The notes under the pieces: model-generated
What the model saw: only the letters and a program-made list of their open reading frames with translations
The model's database searches: none
What the model was told of the DNA's origin: nothing
Made by a program: the position numbers and the translations under genes
Assembly (NCBI RefSeq): GCF_900636825.1
Contig: NZ_LR134318.1
Location: forward strand, 2,885,501 to 2,949,500
DNA length: 64,000 nt
Direction of reading: 5' to 3'
Origin: Pseudomonas fluorescens
GTDB taxonomy: Bacteria > Pseudomonadota > Gammaproteobacteria > Pseudomonadales > Pseudomonadaceae
In this document: positions 20,035-28,599 of the stretch, piece after piece
Position numbering within the stretch: the first letter of the stretch is position 1
How the letters are laid out: each line of letters starts with the position of its first letter

Positions 20035-21393
20035 TCAATGGGTGTCGCGCGACAATCCCGGAACACCGTGGAAAATCGGCTCGAGCGCGGTAATCGCACA
20101 GCTTGCCTGAGCGATATTGCTGATCGCGCTTTTCACCGCGGCACTGCGCTCATCACCGAGACCACGGGCAAACAAGTCGAACTTGTCACTCAGTTCATTG
20201 ACGCTCAACGGCGTTTCGGGATCGCCGCGCGCCGCGGTGAGCGGAGTCACCAGCACTTCGCCATTCTTCAGGGTGACGGTCAGACGCGAGAGGATTTCAT
20301 CGGGGAATCTGGCGGAGATATCCGCTGCCTCGACAATCTCGATACGCGCGCTCAGAGCCAGGATATCCGGGGCGAGGATCGCTTCTCCGGTGACTTCCTC
20401 TGGCCCGACTTTGCCCCTGACGATCAGCGCTGCCAGCGGAAAGGCCAGGGCGTATTGCGCCTGGTCGGCATCGCGCGGGGTATGTCCCTGCAAGCACATC
20501 GATTCAAAGAACGTTTCCACGCGCACGGTTTCGATCGCGTCGGCATTGAGCCGAGGGTTTTCGCGCTGCAACTCAAGCATGGCGGTCAGCGCCGGCTGCG
20601 CCCAACGACAGACCGGCCAGGGTTTGAAGTATTGACTGTCGATCTCCCAGCGCTGACCAATGTCGGTCCAGTGTTCAGCAACCGTGACATCGTCCACGGT
20701 TTCCGCCGGGGCGCCGGTGATGCCTTCCATGGCCATGAACAGCGCGTTCAACCCTGTAAATGCGCCTGCACCGTGGGCATCGCGCAGCATCGTTGGCGCT
20801 TGCACCACGCGCATCATCGGGCAGCGCGCGCTGAAGTACTCGGCGATGCCCAAGGCGTGGCGAAACGTGGGCTCATCCAGGCGCAACAAGCGCGCGCCGG
20901 CGCATACCACGCCCATCGCGGAAAAACCGCCCGAGGCATGATACGTAGGCGAAGTTGCCATGAGCGCGGAGCCTGCGCGCAACGCCGTCTCGTAACCGAT
21001 GCACAAAGCGCTCAGCAACTCATGCCCGCTGATGGATTGATGTTGATCATGCAGCGCATCGGCAAGGGCGAGCAGGGCAGGGACGACGGTGGCTCCGGCG
21101 TGGCCCTTGGACTTGAAATGACCCTCGTGGGCGTCGAGGCTGTCCGCGCTGAAACCACCGGCCCAGGCTGCACCGAGGACATTGACCCGTGGCCCGCCGA
21201 AAATCAGGCGACTACTGTGAGTGCCGGCCGGGTAGTGCCGTTCTGCAAAACGCCGCATCGCGACACTGGTGTCATTGTTCGCAGCACCCGCCATGACGCC
21301 GACGATATCGAGCAGGCTGTTTTGAACGATTGCGCGGGTATTGGGCGGGGCATCCAGGAAATCAAAATCGCGACAGAATTCGAAGAGTGACAT
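20035..21393 (-). CDS. MmgE/PrpD family protein
   Basis: 452 residues of the MmgE/PrpD fold, which includes 2-methylcitrate dehydratase and cis-aconitate decarboxylase. Family hallmarks: DIVGVMAGAANNDTS near residue 30, HEGHFKSKGHAGATVVPALL (near 88-107) and GAGAFTGLNALFMAMEG. The substrate cannot be read from sequence; many members act on short branched di- or tricarboxylates. It is on the same strand as the LysR gene upstream and the Rieske gene downstream, with 187 bases to the latter. Confidence 0.8.
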   Translation of the reverse strand: MSLFEFCRDFDFLDAPPNTRAIVQNSLLDIVGVMAGAANNDTSVAMRRFAERHYPAGTHSSRLIFGGPRVNVLGAAWAGGFSADSLDAHEGHFKSKGHAGATVVPALLALADALHDQHQSISGHELLSALCIGYETALRAGSALMATSPTYHASGGFSAMGVVCAGARLLRLDEPTFRHALGIAEYFSARCPMMRVVQAPTMLRDAHGAGAFTGLNALFMAMEGITGAPAETVDDVTVAEHWTDIGQRWEIDSQYFKPWPVCRWAQPALTAMLELQRENPRLNADAIETVRVETFFESMCLQGHTPRDADQAQYALAFPLAALIVRGKVGPEEVTGEAILAPDILALSARIEIVEAADISARFPDEILSRLTVTLKNGEVLVTPLTAARGDPETPLSVNELSDKFDLFARGLGDERSAAVKSAISNIAQASCAITALEPIFHGVPGLSRDTH

Positions 21394-21504
21394 TCAACAA
21401 AGCCCTTCCTGTGAGTGGCGTCGGACCGATCGTGGCCGGCGCCGCTCAACAATGAGTCAGGCACGCGTGTCGCTCCAGCGACATTTTCGTCGGGCAATTG
21501 ATAA

Positions 21505-21527
21505 CCAAAACGCCCGACAACCGGGCG
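21505..21527 (-). terminator. Rho-independent terminator after the LysR gene
   Basis: Reading the minus strand: CGCCCGGTTGTCGGGCG followed by TTTTGG. It begins about 8 bases past the LysR stop (21535) and separates it from the MmgE/PrpD gene. Confidence 0.75.
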
Positions 21528-21534
21528 GATGGCA

Positions 21535-22494
21535 TCAGCGCCGGGGAAACTTCGCCAGAATCCATTCGCGGAAGCGCCGCAATTCGTCTTCATTGTCCGA
21601 GTTCTCGCGACAGCTGAGATAATGCCAACTGTTGCGCAACTGCACCTGTTGCTCGATCGGGCGTACCAGCAAGCCTTGCTGCACCAGTGGCGTGACCAGG
21701 TGATTCCAGCCCAGCGCAATGCCTTGATGGGTCAGCACCATGCTGATGAGCAGGTTGTAGTCGTTGGCGTTGAAGATTTGCGGGCTGTTGGGCGGACGGT
21801 CATCGATGTCGACCGCCTGAAAGGCCAGCCACACGCCCCAGTCGACGTGCTCGGCGACTTGCGAGCGACCGTAGGGGCTGAGATTGAGTAACGCTGAATC
21901 GCGCACGCCTTCTATCGTTGAAATCTCTGGGTGCTGCTCCAGGTACTGCGGGGTGCAGACCGGGTAAATCACGTCGTGGCACAGCGGATAGCTTCTATAG
22001 CCTTCGCGGATCCGCGAAATCTTGGTGATGAAAATGTCCGGCTGCACGCCGGGCTCCATGGTCAGGAAATTCTGCGTGGTGATCAGATTCAGTTCGATGT
22101 CCGGACACTGGGCAAAGAACTCCTGCAGGTGGTTCGATAGCCACAACGCGGAAAACGCCGGGGAACAGCAAACGGTGAGTACCTTCTTGCTCGATTGACT
22201 GCTGCGGATGCGTTCCGCGGCCTGGGCGATATTGACGAACGACAGTTGCGCCGCGTCGAAAAACACCGCACCGGCAGCCGTCAGTTCCACCGCGCGGCCG
22301 ACGCGGGTAAACAGTTGCGCGCCCAGGTAGCTTTCCAGCTCACGAATCTGCCGGCTGATCGCGGCTTGCGAAACGCACAGCGCCTCGGCGGCGCGGGTGA
22401 AACTCTCGTATTTGGCGGCAGCGACAAATGCCTTCACAGCCCTCAAGGACGGCATTTTCAGCAGGATGGTGTCAGGGTCGACATGCTTGGTCAT
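21535..22494 (-). CDS. LysR-family regulator, GcvA-like
   Basis: 319 residues. The winged helix-turn-helix is FVAAAKYESFTRAAEALCVSQAAISRQIREL (pieces at about 18-50), followed by a type-2 periplasmic-binding fold. The GcvA/AmpR branch is suggested by PSLRAVKAFVAAAKYESFTR. Likely controls the MmgE/PrpD and Rieske genes on its own strand, or the divergent betaine transporter, or both; the long 22495-22763 gap is the candidate control region. Confidence 0.83.
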   Translation of the reverse strand: MTKHVDPDTILLKMPSLRAVKAFVAAAKYESFTRAAEALCVSQAAISRQIRELESYLGAQLFTRVGRAVELTAAGAVFFDAAQLSFVNIAQAAERIRSSQSSKKVLTVCCSPAFSALWLSNHLQEFFAQCPDIELNLITTQNFLTMEPGVQPDIFITKISRIREGYRSYPLCHDVIYPVCTPQYLEQHPEISTIEGVRDSALLNLSPYGRSQVAEHVDWGVWLAFQAVDIDDRPPNSPQIFNANDYNLLISMVLTHQGIALGWNHLVTPLVQQGLLVRPIEQQVQLRNSWHYLSCRENSDNEDELRRFREWILAKFPRR

Positions 22495-22763
22495 TCGTAC
22501 ACTCTCCTAACGATACAGCTCCCCAACGAAGCGCAAGGAGGGTAACGGAACCGTGCGTGGAGGGCCACGCCAGCGTCGCTTTGGGAATAGACCCGGTCGC
22601 TCACGGTGCGAAGCACCCGCTCATGGGCGTCCTGCGCCGCAACCGATAACCCGACGTTATCAAATTGTCCCTGTAAATGTAGTTGGATTAAGCGGGGTGA
22701 TGCTAATAGATTTGAAACATCCCTTATTCCTGGGTCGCCAAAAATAATAAAAGGAAGCCCGTC
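22495..22763. promoter_or_regulatory. divergent control region, LysR gene / betaine transporter operon
   Basis: About 270 bases, AT-richer toward the right (GTAGTTGGATTAAG, AATAGATTTGAAAC, AAAAATAATAAAAGG) than its surroundings. It must hold both promoters. The T-N11-A-like spacing TGTCCCTGTAAATGTAG is only suggestive. No gene is seen before the leader frame at 22764. Confidence 0.4.
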
Positions 22764-22865
22764 GTGAAGACATCAATTCATTACCGCTGCCGTTTAAACA
22801 TTATTTTGCCCGTTTACCTGTCGCTTGCTGCGATAGACGCACGGTGCGAAGGAGGCAAGGTATGA
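22764..22865 (+). CDS. 33-residue leader peptide frame coupled to proV
   Basis: GTG at 22764 preceded by AAAAGGA with eight bases spacing. The 33 codons begin MKTSIHYRCRLNIILPVY, hold one hydrophobic segment (IILPVYLSLAAI) and end with TGA at 22863-22865, overlapping the proV ATG (22862). This arrangement is typical of a translated leader that couples or regulates downstream translation; its own ribosome would deliver to the proV start, which also has GGAGG. Not a family I recognise; it could be chance, but the RBS and the ATGA overlap argue otherwise. Confidence 0.5.
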   Translation: MKTSIHYRCRLNIILPVYLSLAAIDARCEGGKV

Positions 22866-23896
22866 CAAGTTCCGACGAGATCATCTGCGTCAAGAATGTG
22901 TTCAAAGTCTTCGGTACGCAGCCAGCCCTGGCCATGAAGATGATTGAAGAGGGCGCTACAAAAGCAGAAGTATTCAAGAAGACTGGTCAGGCCATTGGTG
23001 TATTTGACGCCAACTTTTCGGTTCGTCGTGGTGAGATTTTTGTGATCATGGGTTTGTCCGGGTCCGGCAAATCGACCATGGTCAGATTGTTCAACCGGCT
23101 GATCGAACCCACCTCCGGCAAGATCTTTCTGAATGGCAAGGAAATCACCGGCCTAGCCGATAAAGACTTGCTGCAAGTGCGCCGCAAAGACATGGGCATG
23201 GTGTTTCAGTCGTTTGCGTTGATGCCGCACATGAGCGTCATCGACAACATCAGCTTTGGCCTGGAAATCAGCGGCGTCAGCGAGAAAGAACGCTACTGTC
23301 GGGCAATGGGCGCACTCGAACAGGTCGGCCTCTCCGGCCAGGAGTTCAGCTTCCCGCATCAACTCTCCGGCGGCATGCAACAGCGCGTCGGCCTGGCCCG
23401 CGCCTTGGCCAACGACCCGGCCATCCTGCTCATGGACGAAGCGTTTTCGGCGCTCGACCCGATGATCCGCAGCGAAATGCAGGGCGAGTTGCTCAAGCTT
23501 CAGGCCGAGCAGGATCGCACCATCATCTTTATCTCCCACGACATTGAAGAAGCGGTTCGCATCGGTCACCGCATTGCGATCATGGAAGGCGGGCGGGTGG
23601 TGCAGATCGGGACACCGCGTGAACTTCTTTGTAATCCGGTGAATAAATATGTCCGCGACTTCTTCAACGGTTTCGATACCAGTCGAATATTGAAGGCCGG
23701 CGATATCGCCCAGCAGGACAGCAATGTTGTTTATTTGCCCGGCAGCCAGGCCACGATCAAGGCGGAAGCATCATTGCGCGACATCTTCCATATTGTTGCC
23801 GCCTCGGCGACACCGATGCCGGTGGTGGATGAAGTTGGACTTTATAAAGGTTCAATTTCTCAAGGCCACTTACTGAGCTGCCTAAGTAACAGCTGA
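22862..23896 (+). CDS. proV: glycine betaine/proline ABC transporter ATP-binding protein ProV
   Basis: 344 residues. Walker A GLSGSGKST, Q-loop FQSFALMPH, signature LSGGMQQRVG and Walker B ILLMDEAF are all intact. The N-terminal extension typical of ProV (VFGTQPALAMKMIEEGATKAEVFKKTG, in pieces) is present. The C-terminal regulatory region is shorter than in E. coli ProV (400 residues) and keeps only one CBS-like half (PMPVVDEVGLYKGSI). GGAGG precedes ATG 22862. First gene of proV-proW-proX; 51 bases to proW. Confidence 0.93.
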   Translation: MTSSDEIICVKNVFKVFGTQPALAMKMIEEGATKAEVFKKTGQAIGVFDANFSVRRGEIFVIMGLSGSGKSTMVRLFNRLIEPTSGKIFLNGKEITGLADKDLLQVRRKDMGMVFQSFALMPHMSVIDNISFGLEISGVSEKERYCRAMGALEQVGLSGQEFSFPHQLSGGMQQRVGLARALANDPAILLMDEAFSALDPMIRSEMQGELLKLQAEQDRTIIFISHDIEEAVRIGHRIAIMEGGRVVQIGTPRELLCNPVNKYVRDFFNGFDTSRILKAGDIAQQDSNVVYLPGSQATIKAEASLRDIFHIVAASATPMPVVDEVGLYKGSISQGHLLSCLSNS

Positions 23897-23947
23897 ACTC
23901 CGAATAATCAGAATTGATAAAGCAGTTTCTGAGGGCGAGGTAGCACC

Positions 23948-24899
23948 ATGTCAGACTTCAACTATTTAGATCCCTTCCAAAGTCTCAATATACCCTTGGG
24001 TTCGTGGGTAGAAACCGCGCTCAAATATCTGGTGAGCAACTTCCGCGAAGTATTCCGTTCAATTCGCTGGCCCGTCGATCAGGTATTGGACGGCGTGCAG
24101 TGGAGCCTGCTGTCGGTGCCTCCCACGGTATTCATCATCATTGCCGGACTGATCAGTTGGCAGATCGGCGGCAAGCGCATCGCCATCTTCAGCGTCGCGA
24201 CGCTTACCGGGCTCGGCCTGATCGGCGTGTGGAACGATGCCATGGTCACGTTGGCGCTGGTGCTGACATCGCTGTTGTTCTGCGCGGTCATCGGCATCCC
24301 GCTCGGCATTCTCTGTGCGCGCAGTGATCGCACGGAAATGATCATCCCCAGTGCTCGACGCCATGCAGACGCTCCCGGCGTTCGTTTATCTGGTGCCGGT
24401 GGTGATGTTGTTCGGCATCGGCAATGTGCCCGGTGTGATCGTCACCATCATCTTCTCGGTCGCGCCACTGGTGCGCCTGACCAACCTCGGCATCCGCCAG
24501 GTGCCGGCGGACAAGGTCGAAGCGGCGCGCGCATTCGGCTGCACGGCTACGCAAATGCTGATGAAGGTGCAGTTGCCCCTGGCGGCGCCGACGATGATGG
24601 CCGGGCTCAACCAGACGTTGATGCTGTCGCTGTCGATGGTGGTGGTCGCTTCGATGATCTCGGTGGGCGGTCTGGGCTTGATGGTGTTGAGCGGCATCGG
24701 CCGCCTCGACATGGGCCTGGCCAGTGTCGGCGGTGCCGGGCTGGTGCTGCTTGCGGTGTTCCTCGATCGCCTGACCCAAGCCATGGGTGAACGCAGCAGC
24801 GATCTGGCTACCGGCCAACGCTGGTACCAGTCCGGCCCGCTGGGGCTGGTCATGAAATTCAAGAAAAAGAAGAACGTTGCACGTCCAGTGACGAATTAA
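23948..24899 (+). pseudogene. proW: betaine transporter permease ProW, interrupted by a frameshift
   Basis: The N-terminal part (frame from ATG 23948, RBS GAGG) is good ProW through [15 protein letters not shown]. The downstream part resumes one frame over as [20 protein letters not shown] and runs to the stop at 24899. Family members read IIRPLLDAMQT here, so two bases (one CG or GC) are missing near 24345-24350; restoring them gives 317 residues, a normal length. Whether this is a real mutation or a read error cannot be told from the sequence. If real, ProV-ProX uptake is dead unless the downstream piece is re-initiated or another permease is used. Confidence 0.9.
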
Positions 24900-24941
24900 G
24901 TTGGCCTGCTCACCCCTCAACAATTCCAAGCGTGGTGAAAC

Positions 24942-25964
24942 ATGAAACTGACAAATCTCAAGAAAAGCATGGTTGCGAGCCTGGTGGCTTCGGTGTTCGG
25001 CACGCTGCTCTGCTCGGCGGTTTACGCAGCCGATGCCAACAAGCCCGGCGCCGGTGTATCGATCACGCCGATTTTCCCGACCATCGCCGAAGAACGTTTT
25101 CGCGGTGAGGTGGTGCTCGCCGGCCTGAAGGAGCTTGGCTATGACGTCAAAGCGCCGAAAGAGGTCGACTACCCGGCAATGTTCCTCGCGCTCTCTTACG
25201 GCGATGCGGATTTCACCGTGCATGAGTGGGAACACTTGCACGAAGCATTCTATGAGAAGGCCGGCGGCGATGACGTGATGGTCAAGGTCGGGCAAGTCAT
25301 GAAAGGCGTGCTGCAGGGCTACATGATCGACAAGAAAACCGCCGAGGCTTATCAGATCAAAGATTTGTCCGATCTGAAGAAGCCGGAGATCGCCAAGCTG
25401 TTCGACAGCAACGGCGACGGCAAGGCCGATCTGACCGGCTGCAACCCGGGCTGGGGCTGCGAAATCATGGTTGAACACCACATGAAAGCCTATGGCCTCG
25501 GCCCGACCGTGGTCGACAACCGCGGCTCTTACTTTGCGCTGATGGCCGACACCATCGCGCGCTATCAGCAAGGCAAACCGGTGCTGTTCTTTACGTGGGT
25601 GCCGCAGTGGATCGCCAGCGTGCTGGTTGAGGGCCGCGACGTGGTCTGGCTGCCGGTGCCGTTCACTTCGCTGCCGGACGGCAAGGAAAGCAAGGACACA
25701 TTCCACGACGGCAAGAACCTCGGTTTCCCGGTCGACACGGTCAATGCGGTGATGAACAAAGAGTTCGCCGAGGAGAACCCGGTCGCGCGCAAGTTTCTCT
25801 CGGAAGTCAGCATTCCGACCAGCGCTGAAAGTGCGCAGAACCTGCGCATGCAGAAGGGTGAAAAGTCGCTCGCCGACATCAAGCGGCATGCCGCGGAATG
25901 GATCAAGGCCAATCAGCAGGCCTACGACGGCTGGTTGAGTGACGCCCGCGCGGCAGCGAAGTAA
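24942..25964 (+). CDS. proX: glycine betaine-binding periplasmic protein ProX
   Basis: 340 residues with a signal peptide (cleavage after AVYA, about residue 29). DSNGDGKADLTGCNPGWGCE is nearly the E. coli ProX sequence, including the two Cys that form a disulfide; aromatic residues for the cation-pi box (W in EWEHL, W in FFTWVPQW) are visible. Binds glycine or proline betaine for the ABC importer. Its stop is followed by a 12-pair hairpin. The RBS is weak (GGTG). Confidence 0.92.
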   Translation: MKLTNLKKSMVASLVASVFGTLLCSAVYAADANKPGAGVSITPIFPTIAEERFRGEVVLAGLKELGYDVKAPKEVDYPAMFLALSYGDADFTVHEWEHLHEAFYEKAGGDDVMVKVGQVMKGVLQGYMIDKKTAEAYQIKDLSDLKKPEIAKLFDSNGDGKADLTGCNPGWGCEIMVEHHMKAYGLGPTVVDNRGSYFALMADTIARYQQGKPVLFFTWVPQWIASVLVEGRDVVWLPVPFTSLPDGKESKDTFHDGKNLGFPVDTVNAVMNKEFAEENPVARKFLSEVSIPTSAESAQNLRMQKGEKSLADIKRHAAEWIKANQQAYDGWLSDARAAAK

Positions 25965-25977
25965 TCGGTTCGACCAC

Positions 25978-26010
25978 GTTCTGGCGGCGGGGATGCGTGC
26001 CGCCAGAACG
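25978..26010 (+). terminator. strong hairpin after proX (attenuator or terminator)
   Basis: CGTTCTGGCGGC pairs perfectly with GCCGCCAGAACG around a nine-base loop. No T-run follows, so it may stabilise the proX mRNA or dampen read-through into the regulator gene rather than terminate fully. Confidence 0.6.
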
Positions 26011-26051
26011 CAAGGTCGTCGTTTCAAATGATGGAGAGTGGGTAAAGCGTG

Positions 26052-27119
26052 ATGGAAACATTCCAGAGTCCGTTGAAACAACAGAACATCGGGTTTCGAC
26101 AATCCACGGCGATGTCGGGTCATGAGCGTGTCGTGCGGGTAGCCTTTGTTCTGCTCGATCATTTTTCGCTGACGACCCTTTCAACAGCGATGGATGCCTT
26201 GGCAACCGGCAACCTGATCAACGGCGACACGCTGTACAAAGTGTCGATCTATTCACTTCAGGGTGGGCCGGTCGAGAGTGATATCGGCGTTCCGTTGTCC
26301 TCACAGCGATTGATGGCGGACGGTTTCAATTACGATGCGCTGATTGTGATCGGCGGTCAGCGCGTGCGGTTGGCGGCGCAACCGTTGCTGCGTCGAGTGC
26401 TGAAAAAAACCGCCGCCAAAGGCATCGTCGCCGGCTGCTGGAATGGCGCTTTTTATCTGGCCGACGCCGGGTTGCTTGATGCACAGGAGTTTGCCTGCCA
26501 CAGCGACAGTTGCGCGCTGCTCAGTGAGTACTTCCCGCAGTTGCAAGTGTCCGGACTGGACTTCACCTGCGCCCAACGCCGCGCCACTTGCGCCAATGCC
26601 CAGGCGGCGCTGGATATGACTCTGGCGATTATGCAGGAGCTGGGCTCGCGCAACGACGCGGCGCTGGTCGATGAAATCAAGCGGGTGCATCAGCCACGCC
26701 AGCGCCATCCAAAGCTGTCGGCTGCCGATGAAAACATCCGTCATTCATCGATCCCGAAGCCGTTGAACATCGCGCTCAATCTGATGGAAAAAAACATCGA
26801 AGAACCGATGGAAATCGATGAGATTGCCAGCCAGGTCGGCGTGTCACGCCGGCAATTGGAACGAAGGTTTGCCCGCTACCTCAACGCAGCACCGAATCGT
26901 TATTACCTGGAGCTGCGGTTGACCCGCGCGCGGCAACTGATCGTGCAAAGTGATCGCTCAATGACCGATGTGGCGCTGGCCACCGGGTTTGTCAGCTATC
27001 CGCACTTCTATAAGCGCTTCAAGGACCTGTTCGGCTTACCGCCGATGAGCTTCCGCGATTATTACTACTCCAGCGACTGTGCCAATAGCGGGCGTTATGC
27101 CGTAGTCGCCAATTATTGA
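26052..27119 (+). CDS. GATase1-like AraC-family regulator (GbdR/CdhR type)
   Basis: 355 residues: DJ-1/PfpI-type amidotransferase-like domain (about 28-200; VAGCWNGAFYLADAGLLD holds the nucleophile-elbow Cys position) and a C-terminal AraC DNA-binding domain (IDEIASQVGVSRRQLERRF and DVALATGFVSYPHFYKRF). This architecture is used by GbdR, CdhR and SouR, which sense glycine betaine, carnitine and sarcosine. Located right after the betaine transporter, it likely controls that operon and/or the FAD oxidase operon downstream. ATG 26052 is preferred over the adjoining GTG 26049. Confidence 0.87.
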   Translation: METFQSPLKQQNIGFRQSTAMSGHERVVRVAFVLLDHFSLTTLSTAMDALATGNLINGDTLYKVSIYSLQGGPVESDIGVPLSSQRLMADGFNYDALIVIGGQRVRLAAQPLLRRVLKKTAAKGIVAGCWNGAFYLADAGLLDAQEFACHSDSCALLSEYFPQLQVSGLDFTCAQRRATCANAQAALDMTLAIMQELGSRNDAALVDEIKRVHQPRQRHPKLSAADENIRHSSIPKPLNIALNLMEKNIEEPMEIDEIASQVGVSRRQLERRFARYLNAAPNRYYLELRLTRARQLIVQSDRSMTDVALATGFVSYPHFYKRFKDLFGLPPMSFRDYYYSSDCANSGRYAVVANY

Positions 27120-27243
27120 TTCAAGCGCTCGATTTACTGTTTCAACGAAGTCCGTTTTTACAAGTTTCCCGATCAACGCCACTGCGTGCGTTCGCTTTGT
27201 GCCGCGTGCGTTTTGCAACTTCACCGATTAACGGTTCAACACT

Positions 27244-28560
27244 ATGAAAGTCAGTTCATTACCCGCCGATGATGATAGCTGTGGCTGGTTTCATTTGAGT
27301 AAGCCGCGCAGCCCCGCGCCTGCGCACCGCGGCCATCGTGCAGCGCGGTGGGTAATCATTGGCGCCGGGTTCACCGGGCTCGCTTGCGCGCGGCAACTCG
27401 CGTTGAATTTTCCCGACGACGAAGTTGTGTTGGTCGAAGCGCAGGAGGTCGGGCTCGGGCCATCGGGGCGCAATGCCGGATTTGCCATTGATCTGCCCCA
27501 TGACATCGGCGCCGACGATTACATCGGTGACATCACACTGGCGCGCACCAGTCTGAAATTGAACCTGGCCGGACAATCGATCCTTCGCGATCTGGTCGAT
27601 CAATACAGCATCGACTGCCAGATGAAGGCGTGCGGCAAGTATCAGGCGGCAGTGGAAAATCGCGGGATTGCCGTACTCGATGCGTATCGTCGTGGTCTGG
27701 AGAAACTCGATCAACCGTTTCAAATGATCGATGCCGACGAGTTGCCGGAACATCTGGGTACGCGCTTTTATCGCAAGGCTTTGTTCACGCCCGGCGCGAT
27801 TTTGTTGCAGCCGTCTGGACTGGTGAAGGGCCTGGCCGAGCATCTGCCGGCGAACGTGACGCTGTATGAGCGCACGCCAATTCTGGAAGTGGAATACGGC
27901 GCCAAGACCCTTCTCACACATGCTCACGGCAGCATTACCGCCGACAAACTGATCCTGGCGAACAATTCGTTCGGCATGCGCTTCGGTTTCCTCCAAGGGC
28001 GGATGTTGCCGATCTACACCTACGCCAGCATCACCCGGCCGCTGACCGAAGAAGAGCAGGCGCGCCTGGGCGGCAAACCGTTCTGGGGCGCGATTCCGGC
28101 GGACCCGTTCGGCACCACGGTGCGGCGCACGCCGGACAACCGCTTGCTGATTCGCAACAGTTTCACTTTCAACCCGGACGGCCGCAGCAACCGCAAGTAC
28201 AACGAGCGTTTCGTGCGTCGGCACAAAGCCTCGTTCGATCAGCGTTTCCCGATGTTGCCGGACGTGACGTTCGACTACACCTGGGGCGGCGCACTGGCAA
28301 TGTCGCGCAATCACAACGGCTTCTTCGGTGAACTGGCGCCAAACGTTTATGGCGCGCTGGGCTGCAACGGGCTCGGAGTCACACGCGGAACCGTCACCGG
28401 CAAGTTGCTCGCCGACTGGCTGGCCGGCGAGCGCGGCGGGTTGATCGATTTCCTTTTGCAGGCGCCCGGACCCAACAGTAATCCGCCAGAACCTCTGCTG
28501 TCGCTCGGGGTGAACATGAACCTCAAGTGGGGGCAGTACCGCGCCGGGAGAGAAAGCTGA
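27244..28560 (+). CDS. FAD-dependent oxidoreductase (DadA/DAO family)
   Basis: 438 residues. VIIGAGFTGLACARQLA (about 37-53) is the FAD-binding fold, then EAQEVGLGPSGRNAGFAIDLPH, the DAO/PuuB-type motif. Probably oxidises a secondary or tertiary amine, such as an N-methyl amino acid or a gamma-glutamyl amine. Preceded by the betaine-type regulator and followed by transporter, DapA-family and dehydrogenase genes. RBS is poor. The exact substrate is not visible; demethylation of a betaine product is an inference from context. Confidence 0.78.
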   Translation: MKVSSLPADDDSCGWFHLSKPRSPAPAHRGHRAARWVIIGAGFTGLACARQLALNFPDDEVVLVEAQEVGLGPSGRNAGFAIDLPHDIGADDYIGDITLARTSLKLNLAGQSILRDLVDQYSIDCQMKACGKYQAAVENRGIAVLDAYRRGLEKLDQPFQMIDADELPEHLGTRFYRKALFTPGAILLQPSGLVKGLAEHLPANVTLYERTPILEVEYGAKTLLTHAHGSITADKLILANNSFGMRFGFLQGRMLPIYTYASITRPLTEEEQARLGGKPFWGAIPADPFGTTVRRTPDNRLLIRNSFTFNPDGRSNRKYNERFVRRHKASFDQRFPMLPDVTFDYTWGGALAMSRNHNGFFGELAPNVYGALGCNGLGVTRGTVTGKLLADWLAGERGGLIDFLLQAPGPNSNPPEPLLSLGVNMNLKWGQYRAGRES

Positions 28561-28599
28561 GTCTCCGGTTGCCTGAAGTCGCGAAGATAAGGACTAGCA

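Noticed and set aside
22844..22861. GTG start six codons before proV
   Set aside because: It would place the GGAGG of the real start inside coding sequence; ATG 22862 aligns with the family.
24342..26162. 606-codon minus-strand frame opposite proW/proX
   Set aside because: Covers two well-defined genes of the transporter; low-complexity His/Arg-rich translation typical of antisense frames.
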